A DNA stretch of 64,000 nt from Roseburia sp. AF12-17LB (GCF_003479605.1 NZ_QUHR01000004.1:1-64000); one strand, 5' to 3'; counted from the first letter of the stretch, positions 51,034 to 59,834 are shown. Notes: generated by a model not told the origin, from the letters alone. Numbers and translations are program-made.

Positions 51034-52218
51034 ATGAAAATAAATAACTGCAAAAAAGTTATTAAAACAATTGCCTTTTATACAGTAGTAATAATATGCA
51101 TAGCAATTTTATGGCAGCAGGCTCATCTGCCATATGAACGAACAGAATATCAGAAGATAGCGGAAAATGACACAGAAAAGGAACAGAGTTCAGTATCTTT
51201 TCCGGAAGAATATAAAAAAACAGTGAACGATAGTTTTGCGTTTGATGCAAAGATAATTACAGGGGAAAATATTGATTATGAAAATTTATATGCATCAACA
51301 GCAAGCATTGTTTATCCGGATGCGGATAAGTGGAAAACAATGTTCTTAAAGGATAATTTAAACTATGAAGAAAGCTGTTTTGAAACAGAAAGCCGAAATG
51401 GGGACAGGTTGAATGCCGAAGTTTACGATAATGAATTAGAAGGATTTTTACGTTTAGATGCCGAACAGGGACTTTACTGGAAAGAACCGTTAATGAGATA
51501 TTTAGTGCAGGTACTGCATATGAATGGTGAATATGGGGCAGAGGATCCAATGGATAATGAGGCTGTATTTAGGGATGCAGATGATTTATCTGGTTTTGAC
51601 AGAACGCAGGCGTGGGAAAGCGCATGTGAACAAATGAATCAGCTTGGAATAGAGGAAGGTAATTTACAATACAAGGAAAGTTATTGTATGCACATAGAAG
51701 ATTTAGAGGAGCAGACGCAAAGATTATTAAAGGATGGCAGTTTATCCGAAGAAGATGCAAAAGAAGAATGGTCAGAAGAGGAAGAGGGTTATCTATTCTA
51801 TTTTTCTCAGACTTTACAGGGAATCGAAATTTTCCGGTATGAAAATATCAGGGATTATCCGGGAATGTATGGTGATATGCAGGTGTATGTAATGAAAGAT
51901 GGATTAGGGGAACTTCAGATTCCTGTTTTATATTCCTGCAAATTAGAAAAAAAGAAGTTATCACTGGTTTCTTTTGATAAAATTGCAGAGGTTTTAGAAA
52001 AGAACTATGGAAGTGTTATTACGGAAGAACCAATAACTGTTCGGAAATGTCAGCTTGTAATGTATCCATTACAAAAGAAGAACGGGGTATATGATATGGT
52101 GCCGGTATGGATATGTCAGATTGGGAAATATCAGGGAGAAGGACGGAATGAATCATATAATTATATACCAATTAATGCTGTCACAGGAGAAGAGATGGTT
52201 GAACTGGAGGTAGAGTAG
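51034..52218 (+). CDS. Membrane-anchored protein of an ABC cluster, unknown
   Basis: The 394-residue protein has a single N-terminal helix (about 8-28, VIKTIAFYTVVIICIAILWQ), so most of it lies outside the membrane. The rest is acidic and without recognised domain; it contains NAVTGEEM-like ends (YIPINAVTGEEMVELEVE) as seen in secreted sensor or YycI/YycH-like proteins. AAAAGGAG precedes ATG 51034. It starts an operon with two membrane proteins and an ATPase, and may be the accessory or substrate-handling part of that transporter. Confidence 0.72.
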   Translation: MKINNCKKVIKTIAFYTVVIICIAILWQQAHLPYERTEYQKIAENDTEKEQSSVSFPEEYKKTVNDSFAFDAKIITGENIDYENLYASTASIVYPDADKWKTMFLKDNLNYEESCFETESRNGDRLNAEVYDNELEGFLRLDAEQGLYWKEPLMRYLVQVLHMNGEYGAEDPMDNEAVFRDADDLSGFDRTQAWESACEQMNQLGIEEGNLQYKESYCMHIEDLEEQTQRLLKDGSLSEEDAKEEWSEEEEGYLFYFSQTLQGIEIFRYENIRDYPGMYGDMQVYVMKDGLGELQIPVLYSCKLEKKKLSLVSFDKIAEVLEKNYGSVITEEPITVRKCQLVMYPLQKKNGVYDMVPVWICQIGKYQGEGRNESYNYIPINAVTGEEMVELEVE

Positions 52219-52222
52219 TAAT

Positions 52223-53020
52223 ATGCTGAAAAAATATTTAAAAATGGATTTATACAGGGTATTTACTTCAGCACCGTTCTGGCTTGGTGTAATAGGAGTA
52301 TATATTATTATGAATCTAATGGCGAAAGTTGGCCAGCCGGCAATAGATGTTATTAGCAGATATAAAGTTATGAAATTTCAGAGTGTTACAATTGCAATAT
52401 TTGCATTTAGCAGCTTTGCATATGGAAATGCATTAAGAGAAGATCAGGAACATCATTTTTGGCAGAATGAAATTTTGCGTGGAGATTTAAAGAGTTATAT
52501 ATGGTCAAAAGTATTAAGCGGATTTCTGGCAGCAGATATTACTGTTTTCGCAGGACAGTTACTCTTTTTTCAGCAGGATAGTTTTTGGCATCCCCTGCTG
52601 ATGTTAGAGGATGAATTTTATACAGCAAATGGTGTCGATTTGCGTGGGAATTGTTTTGGATGGTTTGCAATGCATGGAATGCCAATATTATATTTGGTTT
52701 TTTCTGCAATTATATTTGGATTGTTAGGAGGCATTCTGTGTCTGGTATCCATGCTGCTGTCTCTATTGGCTAAGAATCAGATGTTTGCAATCTGCATTCC
52801 TATGGCTGGTTATTATTTTATCGTTACATATCTTGGCGTATTATTTCCACAAGGTGGTATTTGGGATTGGAATTCTCTATTTATGTTTTCTACAGATGTA
52901 TTTGGAAATGCATGGATAAGTCTTGGATACATATTCTTAATGACAATACTTTGTGTTATCGTATTGGGTAATTTGATTGCAGCCAGAGTAACAAAAGAGA
53001 TAAGGGGGGAAAGTATGTGA
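52223..53020 (+). CDS. ABC-2-like membrane protein 1
   Basis: The 265-residue protein has about six membrane helices. Its N-terminus MLKKYLKMDLYRVFTSAPFW is typical of ABC-2 permeases (basic amphipathic start), and FGLLGGILCLVSMLLSLLAK lies in the middle. GGAGG precedes the ATG. The following gene starts inside its stop codon. With the next protein it probably forms a heterodimeric channel. Confidence 0.8.
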   Translation: MLKKYLKMDLYRVFTSAPFWLGVIGVYIIMNLMAKVGQPAIDVISRYKVMKFQSVTIAIFAFSSFAYGNALREDQEHHFWQNEILRGDLKSYIWSKVLSGFLAADITVFAGQLLFFQQDSFWHPLLMLEDEFYTANGVDLRGNCFGWFAMHGMPILYLVFSAIIFGLLGGILCLVSMLLSLLAKNQMFAICIPMAGYYFIVTYLGVLFPQGGIWDWNSLFMFSTDVFGNAWISLGYIFLMTILCVIVLGNLIAARVTKEIRGESM

Positions 53021-53859
53021 ATTTGCAGTCAAAAATACAGAATCTTTATTGCAGAATGAAGTCCATGCGTTTTTTGACATTACTTATCATTTGGGGATTT
53101 ATGGTAGATGATATGTTAAGACTCTACCGGAATCTTGCAATGGAATTGAACGTAAAAGACAGTTTTGCAATATTACCTTTTATTCAAAATGATGATTTCT
53201 TTATGAAGGTTGTACTTTTAAGTGTGTTATGTTTTTATTCGAATGCTCCATTTATGGAGAGAAATGAATTATATTTTGTACAGCGTATAGGAAAAAAGCG
53301 GTGGGGAAGTCGAAATATTTTTTATATTTTCGGAAGCAGTATTTTATTAGCTGTAATACTGGTATTATTAAGCATTTTATTGAACTTTCCGGCAGTTGAT
53401 TTTAGCAATTCATGGGGAAGTCTGTACAGGACGGTTTCTGTTTATGGTATGGAAAAATATCAGATTCCGCTGATTGTGGATACAAAAGTAATGTCAGCAT
53501 TTACACCCTACCAGATGATGGGGCATGTAATTTTAATGGATATATTAGCATTTGCAGTAATTGGAATGCTATTATATACATTAAGTCTTTATGTTAGAAG
53601 AGTAGGTGCATATATAGTCACTATTCTGCTTATTTTCTTTTCTACAATGGTAAACTATCTGGATGCCGGTGCAAAATTAGGACTTATATATTTTTCACCA
53701 TTTTCATGGGAAAATGTGGGAAATTGGAGATATGGATATGATTTGAGTAAACCAAATTTTGTATATATCTATGTAGGTTATTTTCTGATTCTGTTTCTGC
53801 TGGTGGTTGCAGGTCAGAGACAGATTCAGAGAATAGACTGGATAAGCAGGGAGGAATAG
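53017..53859 (+). CDS. ABC-2-like membrane protein 2, GTG start
   Basis: The 280-residue protein has about six membrane helices and begins MNLQSKIQNLYCRMKSMRFL. GTG 53017 overlaps the previous stop by four bases and has GGGGGAA upstream. Sequence similarity to named families is low; assignment as transporter subunit is from topology and from the ATPase gene 2 nt downstream. Confidence 0.75.
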   Translation: MNLQSKIQNLYCRMKSMRFLTLLIIWGFMVDDMLRLYRNLAMELNVKDSFAILPFIQNDDFFMKVVLLSVLCFYSNAPFMERNELYFVQRIGKKRWGSRNIFYIFGSSILLAVILVLLSILLNFPAVDFSNSWGSLYRTVSVYGMEKYQIPLIVDTKVMSAFTPYQMMGHVILMDILAFAVIGMLLYTLSLYVRRVGAYIVTILLIFFSTMVNYLDAGAKLGLIYFSPFSWENVGNWRYGYDLSKPNFVYIYVGYFLILFLLVVAGQRQIQRIDWISREE

Positions 53860-53861
53860 CT

Positions 53862-54506
53862 ATGGCAGAGGTTATTAAAGTAGAACATATTGAGAAATCT
53901 TTTAAAAAGCATAAAGTATTAAAGGATGTATCATTGACTTGTGAAAGTGGAAAAATATATGGAATTGTAGGGTATAATGGTTCAGGAAAATCAGTACTTT
54001 TTAAGTGCATTAGTGGATTTTATCTTGTAGAAAAAGGAACAATAACAGTTCGTGGGAAAATGGTTGGAAAAGATATGGATGTGGTTCAAAATCTGGGAAC
54101 AATTATTGAAGAACCGGCATTTATAAAGCAGTACAGCGGACTTAAAAATCTTGAACTGTTATATATGATTAATCATAAGAAAAATCGGGAATATGTAAAA
54201 GAAAGTATGAGAAAAGTCGGACTTGATCCGGAGCTAAAGAAACCGGTAGGAAAATATTCTCTGGGTATGAAGCAGCGTCTTGCAATTGCACAGGCAACCA
54301 TGGAAAATCAGGATATTCTCATTTTAGATGAACCGATGAATGGATTAGATAAAGATGGGGTTGAACAAATGAGGAAATTGTTTCTTTCTTTTAAAGAAGA
54401 GGGAAAAACTTTACTACTGGCCAGTCACAATCGAGAGGATATAGAATTATTATGTGATGAAGTATATGAGATGGAGCATGGTCGGTTACATAAATTAGAA
54501 AGATAA
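53862..54506 (+). CDS. ABC transporter ATP-binding protein
   Basis: The 214-residue ATPase has Walker A GYNGSGKSVLF (about 37-47), signature YSLGMKQRLAIA near 130 and Walker B ILILDEPMNGLDKDG near 150. It is short, of the exporter-type (LolD/BcrA size). It closes the four-gene cluster and is followed by a terminator. The cluster resembles small exporters for peptides or lipids; no peptide precursor gene was found beside it. Confidence 0.92.
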   Translation: MAEVIKVEHIEKSFKKHKVLKDVSLTCESGKIYGIVGYNGSGKSVLFKCISGFYLVEKGTITVRGKMVGKDMDVVQNLGTIIEEPAFIKQYSGLKNLELLYMINHKKNREYVKESMRKVGLDPELKKPVGKYSLGMKQRLAIAQATMENQDILILDEPMNGLDKDGVEQMRKLFLSFKEEGKTLLLASHNREDIELLCDEVYEMEHGRLHKLER

Positions 54507-54510
54507 ACAA

Positions 54511-54553
54511 AAAAAGAATTGCCATTGAGTGAAACTCAAAGCAATTCCTTTTT
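54511..54553. terminator. Terminator between the ABC cluster and mecA
   Basis: AAGAATTGC plus TGAG pair with CTCA plus GCAATTC, followed by CTTTTT; A run on the other side, so it serves both genes. Confidence 0.75.
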
Positions 54554-54560
54554 ATCGTTT

Positions 54561-55343
54561 TTAAATTTCCGCCAGTACCTGCAGTGCCTGCTCTTTAATC
54601 AGAGGCAGGAAATGCTCATCGAAGTAAGCCTGCGAAGCACGGCTGTATTTCTCAGTGGAAGCGTATTCCGATAAGATGTTGCAGACCTTATTGAAATCTT
54701 CCGGAGAATGGTGTCCCTTGTGCAGTACCAGATAAAAGGCACTCTTATTCGGATTCTTGTAAAGGAAATTCCGGTCGTTATAAAAGCCATTTAAAATACG
54801 GGCAAGATTGCTGATTTTCTCTAAGCTGTCGAAGACGAACAGCCGGGTAATATCTACCACCGGTTCTACGACAGGCTTCGGAGCAGGAGTGGCAGCCTTC
54901 TTGACAGGAGCTTCTGCCGGGGCAGCAGCCTTCACTGACTTGGCAAGTTCGCTCTTCTGCTTCTCCTGAAGCTGTTTGAAGAAGCCTAAAATATCATCGG
55001 CTCCGGCTGCAGGAGTGTTCTTTGCATCTGCAAAATCCGGATATTCATTTTCGTCCGGCTCTGAAAATTTGGAAAACCGGGTGTCTAACTCTTCCGGGTA
55101 TTCTACCTTGGTAATAATAAGCAATACTGTATCTTGTGTCAGGGGAACGGCTTCTATCATAAGAGGCATATCCTCGGCTTCAAATCCAAATTCATAATTC
55201 GCCTGCTGCATCATGTCACGAAACAGGGACTTTGCTTTTTCCGTGCCATATGCTAACTCACTCAGCTTCAGATGGCGGTCATCTAAGTCTGCTCTGGTAA
55301 GTGTGCAGCGAATCTGGTTATCATTCACTTTTTCAATTTTCAT
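54561..55343 (-). CDS. mecA: Adaptor protein MecA
   Basis: The 260-residue protein has the N-terminal MecA domain (MKIEKVNDNQIRCTLTRADL), a flexible Ala/Pro/Lys-rich linker (about 100-160) and the ClpC-binding C-terminal domain (FVFDSLEKISNLARILNGFY). It brings substrates to the ClpCP protease and controls competence and development in Firmicutes. ATG 55343 has AAGGAAG 8 nt upstream. Own promoter. Confidence 0.92.
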   Translation of the reverse strand: MKIEKVNDNQIRCTLTRADLDDRHLKLSELAYGTEKAKSLFRDMMQQANYEFGFEAEDMPLMIEAVPLTQDTVLLIITKVEYPEELDTRFSKFSEPDENEYPDFADAKNTPAAGADDILGFFKQLQEKQKSELAKSVKAAAPAEAPVKKAATPAPKPVVEPVVDITRLFVFDSLEKISNLARILNGFYNDRNFLYKNPNKSAFYLVLHKGHHSPEDFNKVCNILSEYASTEKYSRASQAYFDEHFLPLIKEQALQVLAEI

Positions 55344-55391
55344 AAAAATCACTTCCTTATCTATAGAAAATTGTATGAAGTTTACGCCTAT

Positions 55392-55420
55392 ATTATAATG
55401 GAATGCAAAATACTTGTAAA
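55392..55420 (-). promoter_or_regulatory. Promoter of mecA
   Basis: Minus strand TTTACA (55415-55420), 17 bp, TATAAT (55392-55397). Confidence 0.75.
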
Positions 55421-55472
55421 CCGGTAAAAAATATTAAAGTTTTCTAAAAAGTCTAAAAAAACAGATTTTCTA

Positions 55473-55502
55473 TTGCAAAGCCTAATTGCTTTGTGCTATA
55501 AA
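55473..55502 (+). promoter_or_regulatory. Promoter of the kinase/ParA-like pair
   Basis: TTGCAA (55473-55478), 18 bp, TATAAA (55497-55502) with TGC before the -10. Confidence 0.6.
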
Positions 55503-55570
55503 CTATTCCAAGAGATGCGTTCCGGTTCCTTTGAAAGAAGGAAGGGGCGGAACATATAGAAACACAAATT

Positions 55571-56854
55571 TTGTTTGACAGATACGAGCTGTTGTCGGAG
55601 TTAGGAAGCGGCGCAGCAGGAAAGGTATATCTTGCCAGACATCTGAAGTTGGAGACATATCGTGCAATAAAGTGTATTTCAAAGACACGTTCTATGCCGT
55701 CTTCAATTCTTTCTGAAGCGAATATTCTCGCTAAGTTACGACATCCCGGGATTCCAATTGTATATGATATAGAGGAAGATGAAGCCTTTTATTATATCAT
55801 TGAGGAATATATCGAGGGTGAATCGTTAGAGAAGTTGCTTTGGAATACGTCAGTTTCCCAGGAGTATATGATACAGATTGGCATACAGCTTTGTGGAATT
55901 GTTTCATTCCTGCACAGCCAGAAACCATTTCCGGTATTACATCAGGATTTAAAACCGTCGCACATTATAGTATGTGGGAATCAGGTAAAATTAATCGATT
56001 TTGGAATTGCATCATATATTACCAGTCGTGGAAAAAATTATCAGAACTATGGAACAAAAGGTTTTGCGGCACCGGAGCAGTATGGGGAACATGAACTGCA
56101 TACGGCAAGCGATATTTATGCAATCGGGGCTGTTTTTTTGCTTTATGTTAAGAAGCATTCCCACAAAAGCAGCCCGGCATTCCGGCATATCGCACAAAAA
56201 GCCACAAGAAAAAATCCAAATAAGCGTTACAAAAGCGCCGGGGAATTACAACAGGCACTGACCCGTGCGTTAAAGCAGAAGGGGAATCGGAAAGAGCATC
56301 TCTTAAAAAGCATATCTGTTGTGGGGGCAGAATCCGGAGTCGGAACCACCCATATAGCCATTGCACTGACTTCATTTTTTAATGCGGGGGGCGCAAATGC
56401 CCTGTATCGGGAAATTCAGTCCGAAGAAAGGGAAAAGATAAGTAATGTGGTGGAACAAATTGGGCGGAGCCGTGAGGCAGAGTGCGAAGAAGATATCGTC
56501 ATCTGCCGGAATTTCCGGGGAAGTGAGTCTATCGGCAGCGGGGAAGATACACTCATTTTCGATTATGGAGCTGCAGTGGAAGAAGCCTGCATGGAAGAGG
56601 CTGAGATTACAGTACTCGTAGTGAATCTGTCTTTGTGGAAGCGGGAGGCTTCCATGAAAGCCTGGCAAACGTTACGTTGTGTACCAAATCTTAAAATTAT
56701 CTGTAATCACAGTAGCCCCATGGAGGCGAGAGAATTTGCAGCTTTCATCGGAAGAGAAGTGTACTGTTATCCGAGGGACACAATGCCATTTGATGGTGGC
56801 AGAGAAAAGGAAGCATTCTTCACACAAATGCTTTCGAAAGAAGGGAGAAGATAA
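55571..56854 (+). CDS. Ser/Thr protein kinase fused to a ParA/MinD-like domain
   Basis: From the TTG at 55571 the protein has 427 residues. A compact eukaryotic-type kinase covers about 1-235: LGSGAAGKVYLA loop, AIK (Lys34), HQDLKPSH (Asp126), DFG (143-145) and APEQYG. A P-loop domain follows from about 246, VVGAESGVGTTHIAIALTSF, where the usual Walker Lys is not in place (GVGTTH). No membrane helix is seen. A good ribosome site (AAGGAAGGGG) is 8 nt before an ATA codon at 55556, so the real start may be there (N-terminus xETQILFDRYELL). Next gene encodes a stand-alone protein with the same P-loop type. Confidence 0.85.
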   Translation: MFDRYELLSELGSGAAGKVYLARHLKLETYRAIKCISKTRSMPSSILSEANILAKLRHPGIPIVYDIEEDEAFYYIIEEYIEGESLEKLLWNTSVSQEYMIQIGIQLCGIVSFLHSQKPFPVLHQDLKPSHIIVCGNQVKLIDFGIASYITSRGKNYQNYGTKGFAAPEQYGEHELHTASDIYAIGAVFLLYVKKHSHKSSPAFRHIAQKATRKNPNKRYKSAGELQQALTRALKQKGNRKEHLLKSISVVGAESGVGTTHIAIALTSFFNAGGANALYREIQSEEREKISNVVEQIGRSREAECEEDIVICRNFRGSESIGSGEDTLIFDYGAAVEEACMEEAEITVLVVNLSLWKREASMKAWQTLRCVPNLKIICNHSSPMEAREFAAFIGREVYCYPRDTMPFDGGREKEAFFTQMLSKEGRR

Positions 56855-56860
56855 CAAACC

Positions 56861-57421
56861 ATGGAAGAAAGAAAAAGTATCGGAATATTTGGTGTGCAGC
56901 AGGGCGTGGGTGTGACGCATCTGTGCACTGCGCTGACCCATTACTGTGCGGACTGCCTGAAAAGTCACACGGCATTGGTGGAATTAAGTGGAAATCACGA
57001 ATTGGAAGAACTGCAGAAACAGCAGCAGGGTAAATGGGGGCGGCCGGACAGAAAACACTATTTTGCAAATGCGGGAAGTGATAATATGCCGGAATATATC
57101 CGACAGGGCTATGAATATTACATCATAGACGGCGGAAGTGAGTTTTACAGGATTCGTCGGGAATTCTTGCGCTGTGACCGGAAGCTGATTCTGGTTTCCT
57201 TAAGTCCATGGAAACGAAAGGAATTAGAGTATTTTATGTCCGTCATATGGGAAGAGGAAAAGTATTTGGATAACGTGACGTTTCTGGCACAGTTTGGGAT
57301 GAAAAAAGATAAAAAAGATTTTCAGAAACAATACCGCATACCAATCCATACCCTTCCTTTTATGGAGGACCCGCTTCATTTAAAAGAAGCAGAGCGCCTG
57401 TTTTTAAAAACTTTAGTTTAA
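56861..57421 (+). CDS. Stand-alone degenerate ParA-like P-loop protein
   Basis: The 186-residue protein starts SIGIFGVQQGVGVTHLCTAL, a P-loop of the GVGxTH form shared with the C-terminal half of the preceding kinase, and has a YYIIDGG segment near residue 88 at the Walker B position. The Walker A lysine is missing in both, as in TadZ/CpaE-like atypical members. It starts 6 nt behind the kinase gene, so both are co-translated and may form a heteromer. Function unknown. Confidence 0.7.
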   Translation: MEERKSIGIFGVQQGVGVTHLCTALTHYCADCLKSHTALVELSGNHELEELQKQQQGKWGRPDRKHYFANAGSDNMPEYIRQGYEYYIIDGGSEFYRIRREFLRCDRKLILVSLSPWKRKELEYFMSVIWEEEKYLDNVTFLAQFGMKKDKKDFQKQYRIPIHTLPFMEDPLHLKEAERLFLKTLV

Positions 57422-57532
57422 CATATCACGAACGCTTATCCTTTTGGAAAAGGAAAGTAGAAAGCAGGCATGTAAATTTAACAGAAACCAAAAATAAAAA
57501 AAGATGAATAAATAGAAATATATGCTTTTGAT

Positions 57533-57580
57533 GTGAGAAGGTTACCCTGAATGCTTACTCACACCGCTGCAGAATGCAGC
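57533..57580 (+). other. Two adjacent small hairpins, function unknown
   Basis: GTGAG (57533-57537) can pair with CTCAC (57558-57562), and GCTGCA-GAA-TGCAGC (57566-57580) is a perfect stem. They lie between the ParA-like gene and a terminator. Confidence 0.35.
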
Positions 57581-57603
57581 ACAATGTAAAGAAAAAGAAA
57601 GGT

Positions 57604-57642
57604 AAGAGGCACAGACAAAAATGATAGTCTGTGCTTCTTTTT
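57604..57642 (+). terminator. Terminator of the kinase/ParA-like pair
   Basis: AAGAGGCACAGAC (57604-57616) pairs with GTCTGTGCTTCTT (57627-57639, one G.T), then TTT. Confidence 0.8.
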
Positions 57643-57648
57643 ACGCGG

Positions 57649-57677
57649 GAAACTCGTAAAGCGTGTTTCTCGTAGTT
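57649..57677 (+). repeat. Post-terminator structured repeat, family B, copy 4
   Basis: GAAAC-T-CGT-AAA-GCG-T-GTTTC followed by TCGTAGTT, seven bases behind the T run of a terminator. Nearly identical to copy 3. Confidence 0.7.
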
Positions 57678-57685
57678 GCGACCAG

Positions 57686-57715
57686 ACATTTGTAAGAAAC
57701 TGACGGTGGCTGCGG
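57686..57715 (+). repeat. Short structured repeat, family C, copy 3 (diverged)
   Basis: ACATTTGTAAGAAACTG then ACGGTGGCTGCGG; similar to the copies at 981 and 50474 (GCATCCGTAAGAAGCTG). Here it follows a family B repeat. Confidence 0.4.
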
Positions 57716-57762
57716 CTGAAGAACAAAGAGAGTTTCCGGGAGAGTTTCCGGGTGGTTTTTAC

Positions 57763-57791
57763 TTGAAATTTTCCCATCAATGACGTATGCT
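57763..57791 (+). promoter_or_regulatory. Promoter of the GH18 gene
   Basis: TTGAAA (57763-57768), 17 bp, TATGCT (57786-57791). Just upstream GAGAGTTTCCGGG occurs twice in tandem (57728-57752). Confidence 0.55.
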
Positions 57792-57859
57792 TATGGCAAA
57801 GAAAACAAAAATGGAAAACCATAAGAAAATAGAACAGTAAAGTACAGGAGGACGCAGGC

Positions 57860-59677
57860 TTGGAGAGAACGCAGCGAACGAACAGACCGACAAATGGAAA
57901 TAGAAATAGAAACAGGAACCGCAGACGGAACAGAAAAAACACGAAATTAGCACCGGTTATTGTGGTAATCGTATTGATATTACTGGTGCTGCTGATTGCC
58001 GTAGGAACGAAAATTATTCAGAAATATATTCCGAGTAAAGAGCATCAGGATATGACAGAATATTATCATTTACAGGCGGATGATGATATTTCGCTGGTGG
58101 TGGATCATGAAGTGTTAGAAACACCGGGCAAATATATAGACGGCGAAGTATATGTGGATTATGAAACGGTACATGACCGCTTCAATGACCGTTTTTACTG
58201 GGATGCCAATGAAAATGTATTGCTTTATACACTGCCTGATAATCTCGTTACCGTGGCAGCAGGCAGCAATACTTATCAGGTAGGGAAGGAAAACCAGAGT
58301 GCAGATTATACAATTGTCCGGAATGACAGCAATACCATGTATCTTGCACTTGATTTCGTAGAGCAGTATACCAATATTACCCACGAAGTATATGAAGGCC
58401 CGAATCGTACCGTAATCAATACCGTGTGGGGGGATGTGGATACAGCACCGGCGAAGAAGGCAACACAGCTTCGTTTAAAGGGCGGTATCAAGAGTCCGAT
58501 CGTGAAAGACTTAGAAAAAGGTGAGACCCTGACAATTTTGGATGCAGGTGACAGCTGGACCAAAGCCATGACAGAAGATGGTGTTATCGGATACCTTAAG
58601 AATAAGTTCGTAGGAAAAGTAACCACTGAAACCTTGAACAATGATTTTACAGAGCCGGAATTTACCCATATTTCCAAGGACTTTACCATAGAAATGGCAT
58701 GGCATCAGGTGACAACAAAGGATGCCAACAGCACCATTGCAACGGTATTGCAGAATACCAAAGGAATCAATGTAATCGCACCGACCTGGTTCTACTTAAA
58801 TGATAATAACGGTAACATTGCAAACCTTGCATCGCTGGATTATGTAAACTACTGCCATCAGAATAATATTGAGGTCTGGGGACTGGTAAGCAATCTTGAA
58901 AATAAGGAAGTGGACACAGCTGCTGTTCTGACCCATACCTCTACCAGACAGTATCTGGTCAATCAGATTATTTCAGCAGCAATCCAGTACGATTTGGATG
59001 GAATCAATCTGGATTTTGAATCCTTAAACAGTGAAGCAGTGGGAGACAGCTATATCCAGTTTATCCGCGAACTTTCCTTAAAATGTGCAAACAACGGCGT
59101 GGTATTATCCGTGGACAACTATGTGCCGAGTGCTTATACCGCATTTTATGACCGGGAAGAGCAGGCAAATTTTGCGGATTATGTAGTGATTATGGGATAT
59201 GATGAGCATTATGCCGGCTCAGATGAAGGATCAGTTGCATCCATTGGATTTGTAACCAACGGAGTAGCCGATACCTTAAAGGAAGTACCTGCAGACCAGA
59301 TCATTCTGGGATGTCCATTTTATACAAGAATATGGGCAGAGACACCAAAGGCAGATGATGAAGAAGATACAACAGCTGCAGCAGCAGAGGACTATGTACC
59401 ATATGATTTGACCAGCGAAGCTGTTGGAATGGATACGGTACAGAAACGTCTGGAATTAAATGGAGCAACGCCGACCTGGTCGGAAGAAGATGGGCAGAAT
59501 TACGCAGAATATGTAAATGATGGGGTTACCTATAAAGTCTGGATAGAAGACGCAGCTTCCCTTGAGAAGAAGTTAGAAGTCATGAAGTCAAATAAACTGG
59601 CGGGAATATCTTTCTGGAAGCTTGGCTTTGAGACAGACAGTATCTGGGATACCATTATAAAATATACAAATAACTAA
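57860..59677 (+). CDS. GH18-family wall-associated glycosidase, TTG start
   Basis: The 605-residue protein has an Arg/Asn-rich cytosolic start, one membrane helix (about 31-51) and an extracellular part. This consists of a copper-amine-oxidase-N-like domain (about 70-175), an SH3-like domain (about 200-255, LTILDAGDSWTKAM) and a GH18 barrel (about 270-605) with YDLDGINLDFESL, the DGxxxDxE motif with catalytic Glu. Relatives such as YaaH/SleL act on peptidoglycan of spores or walls. TTG 57860 has AGGAGG 9 nt upstream. Single gene. Confidence 0.88.
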   Translation: MERTQRTNRPTNGNRNRNRNRRRNRKNTKLAPVIVVIVLILLVLLIAVGTKIIQKYIPSKEHQDMTEYYHLQADDDISLVVDHEVLETPGKYIDGEVYVDYETVHDRFNDRFYWDANENVLLYTLPDNLVTVAAGSNTYQVGKENQSADYTIVRNDSNTMYLALDFVEQYTNITHEVYEGPNRTVINTVWGDVDTAPAKKATQLRLKGGIKSPIVKDLEKGETLTILDAGDSWTKAMTEDGVIGYLKNKFVGKVTTETLNNDFTEPEFTHISKDFTIEMAWHQVTTKDANSTIATVLQNTKGINVIAPTWFYLNDNNGNIANLASLDYVNYCHQNNIEVWGLVSNLENKEVDTAAVLTHTSTRQYLVNQIISAAIQYDLDGINLDFESLNSEAVGDSYIQFIRELSLKCANNGVVLSVDNYVPSAYTAFYDREEQANFADYVVIMGYDEHYAGSDEGSVASIGFVTNGVADTLKEVPADQIILGCPFYTRIWAETPKADDEEDTTAAAAEDYVPYDLTSEAVGMDTVQKRLELNGATPTWSEEDGQNYAEYVNDGVTYKVWIEDAASLEKKLEVMKSNKLAGISFWKLGFETDSIWDTIIKYTNN

Positions 59678-59717
59678 AGTGTAAAACCGCAAAGGAGAGG
59701 CCCGTGAAAAAGTTGTT

Positions 59718-59834
59718 ATGGATATTTCCGAAGAATTCTCCAGGGATGGCGACAAAGTAGTGGAAGCCGGACAGGAACTGAAACGGATTGTAGTAGAGAT
59801 TACCGAAGAAATTGCGAAGTTTAAAGTAGATTAA
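59718..59834 (+). pseudogene. Tail of a methyl-accepting-protein-like gene (remnant)
   Basis: The 38-residue frame MDISEEFSRDGDKVVEAGQE to VVEITEEIAKFKVD resembles the extreme C-terminus of chemotaxis receptors, which commonly end in IxxFKV. A ribosome site with a GTG start (59704) leads into a different frame that stops after about 17 codons. I read the stretch as a deletion remnant, but the similarity is short. Confidence 0.35.
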
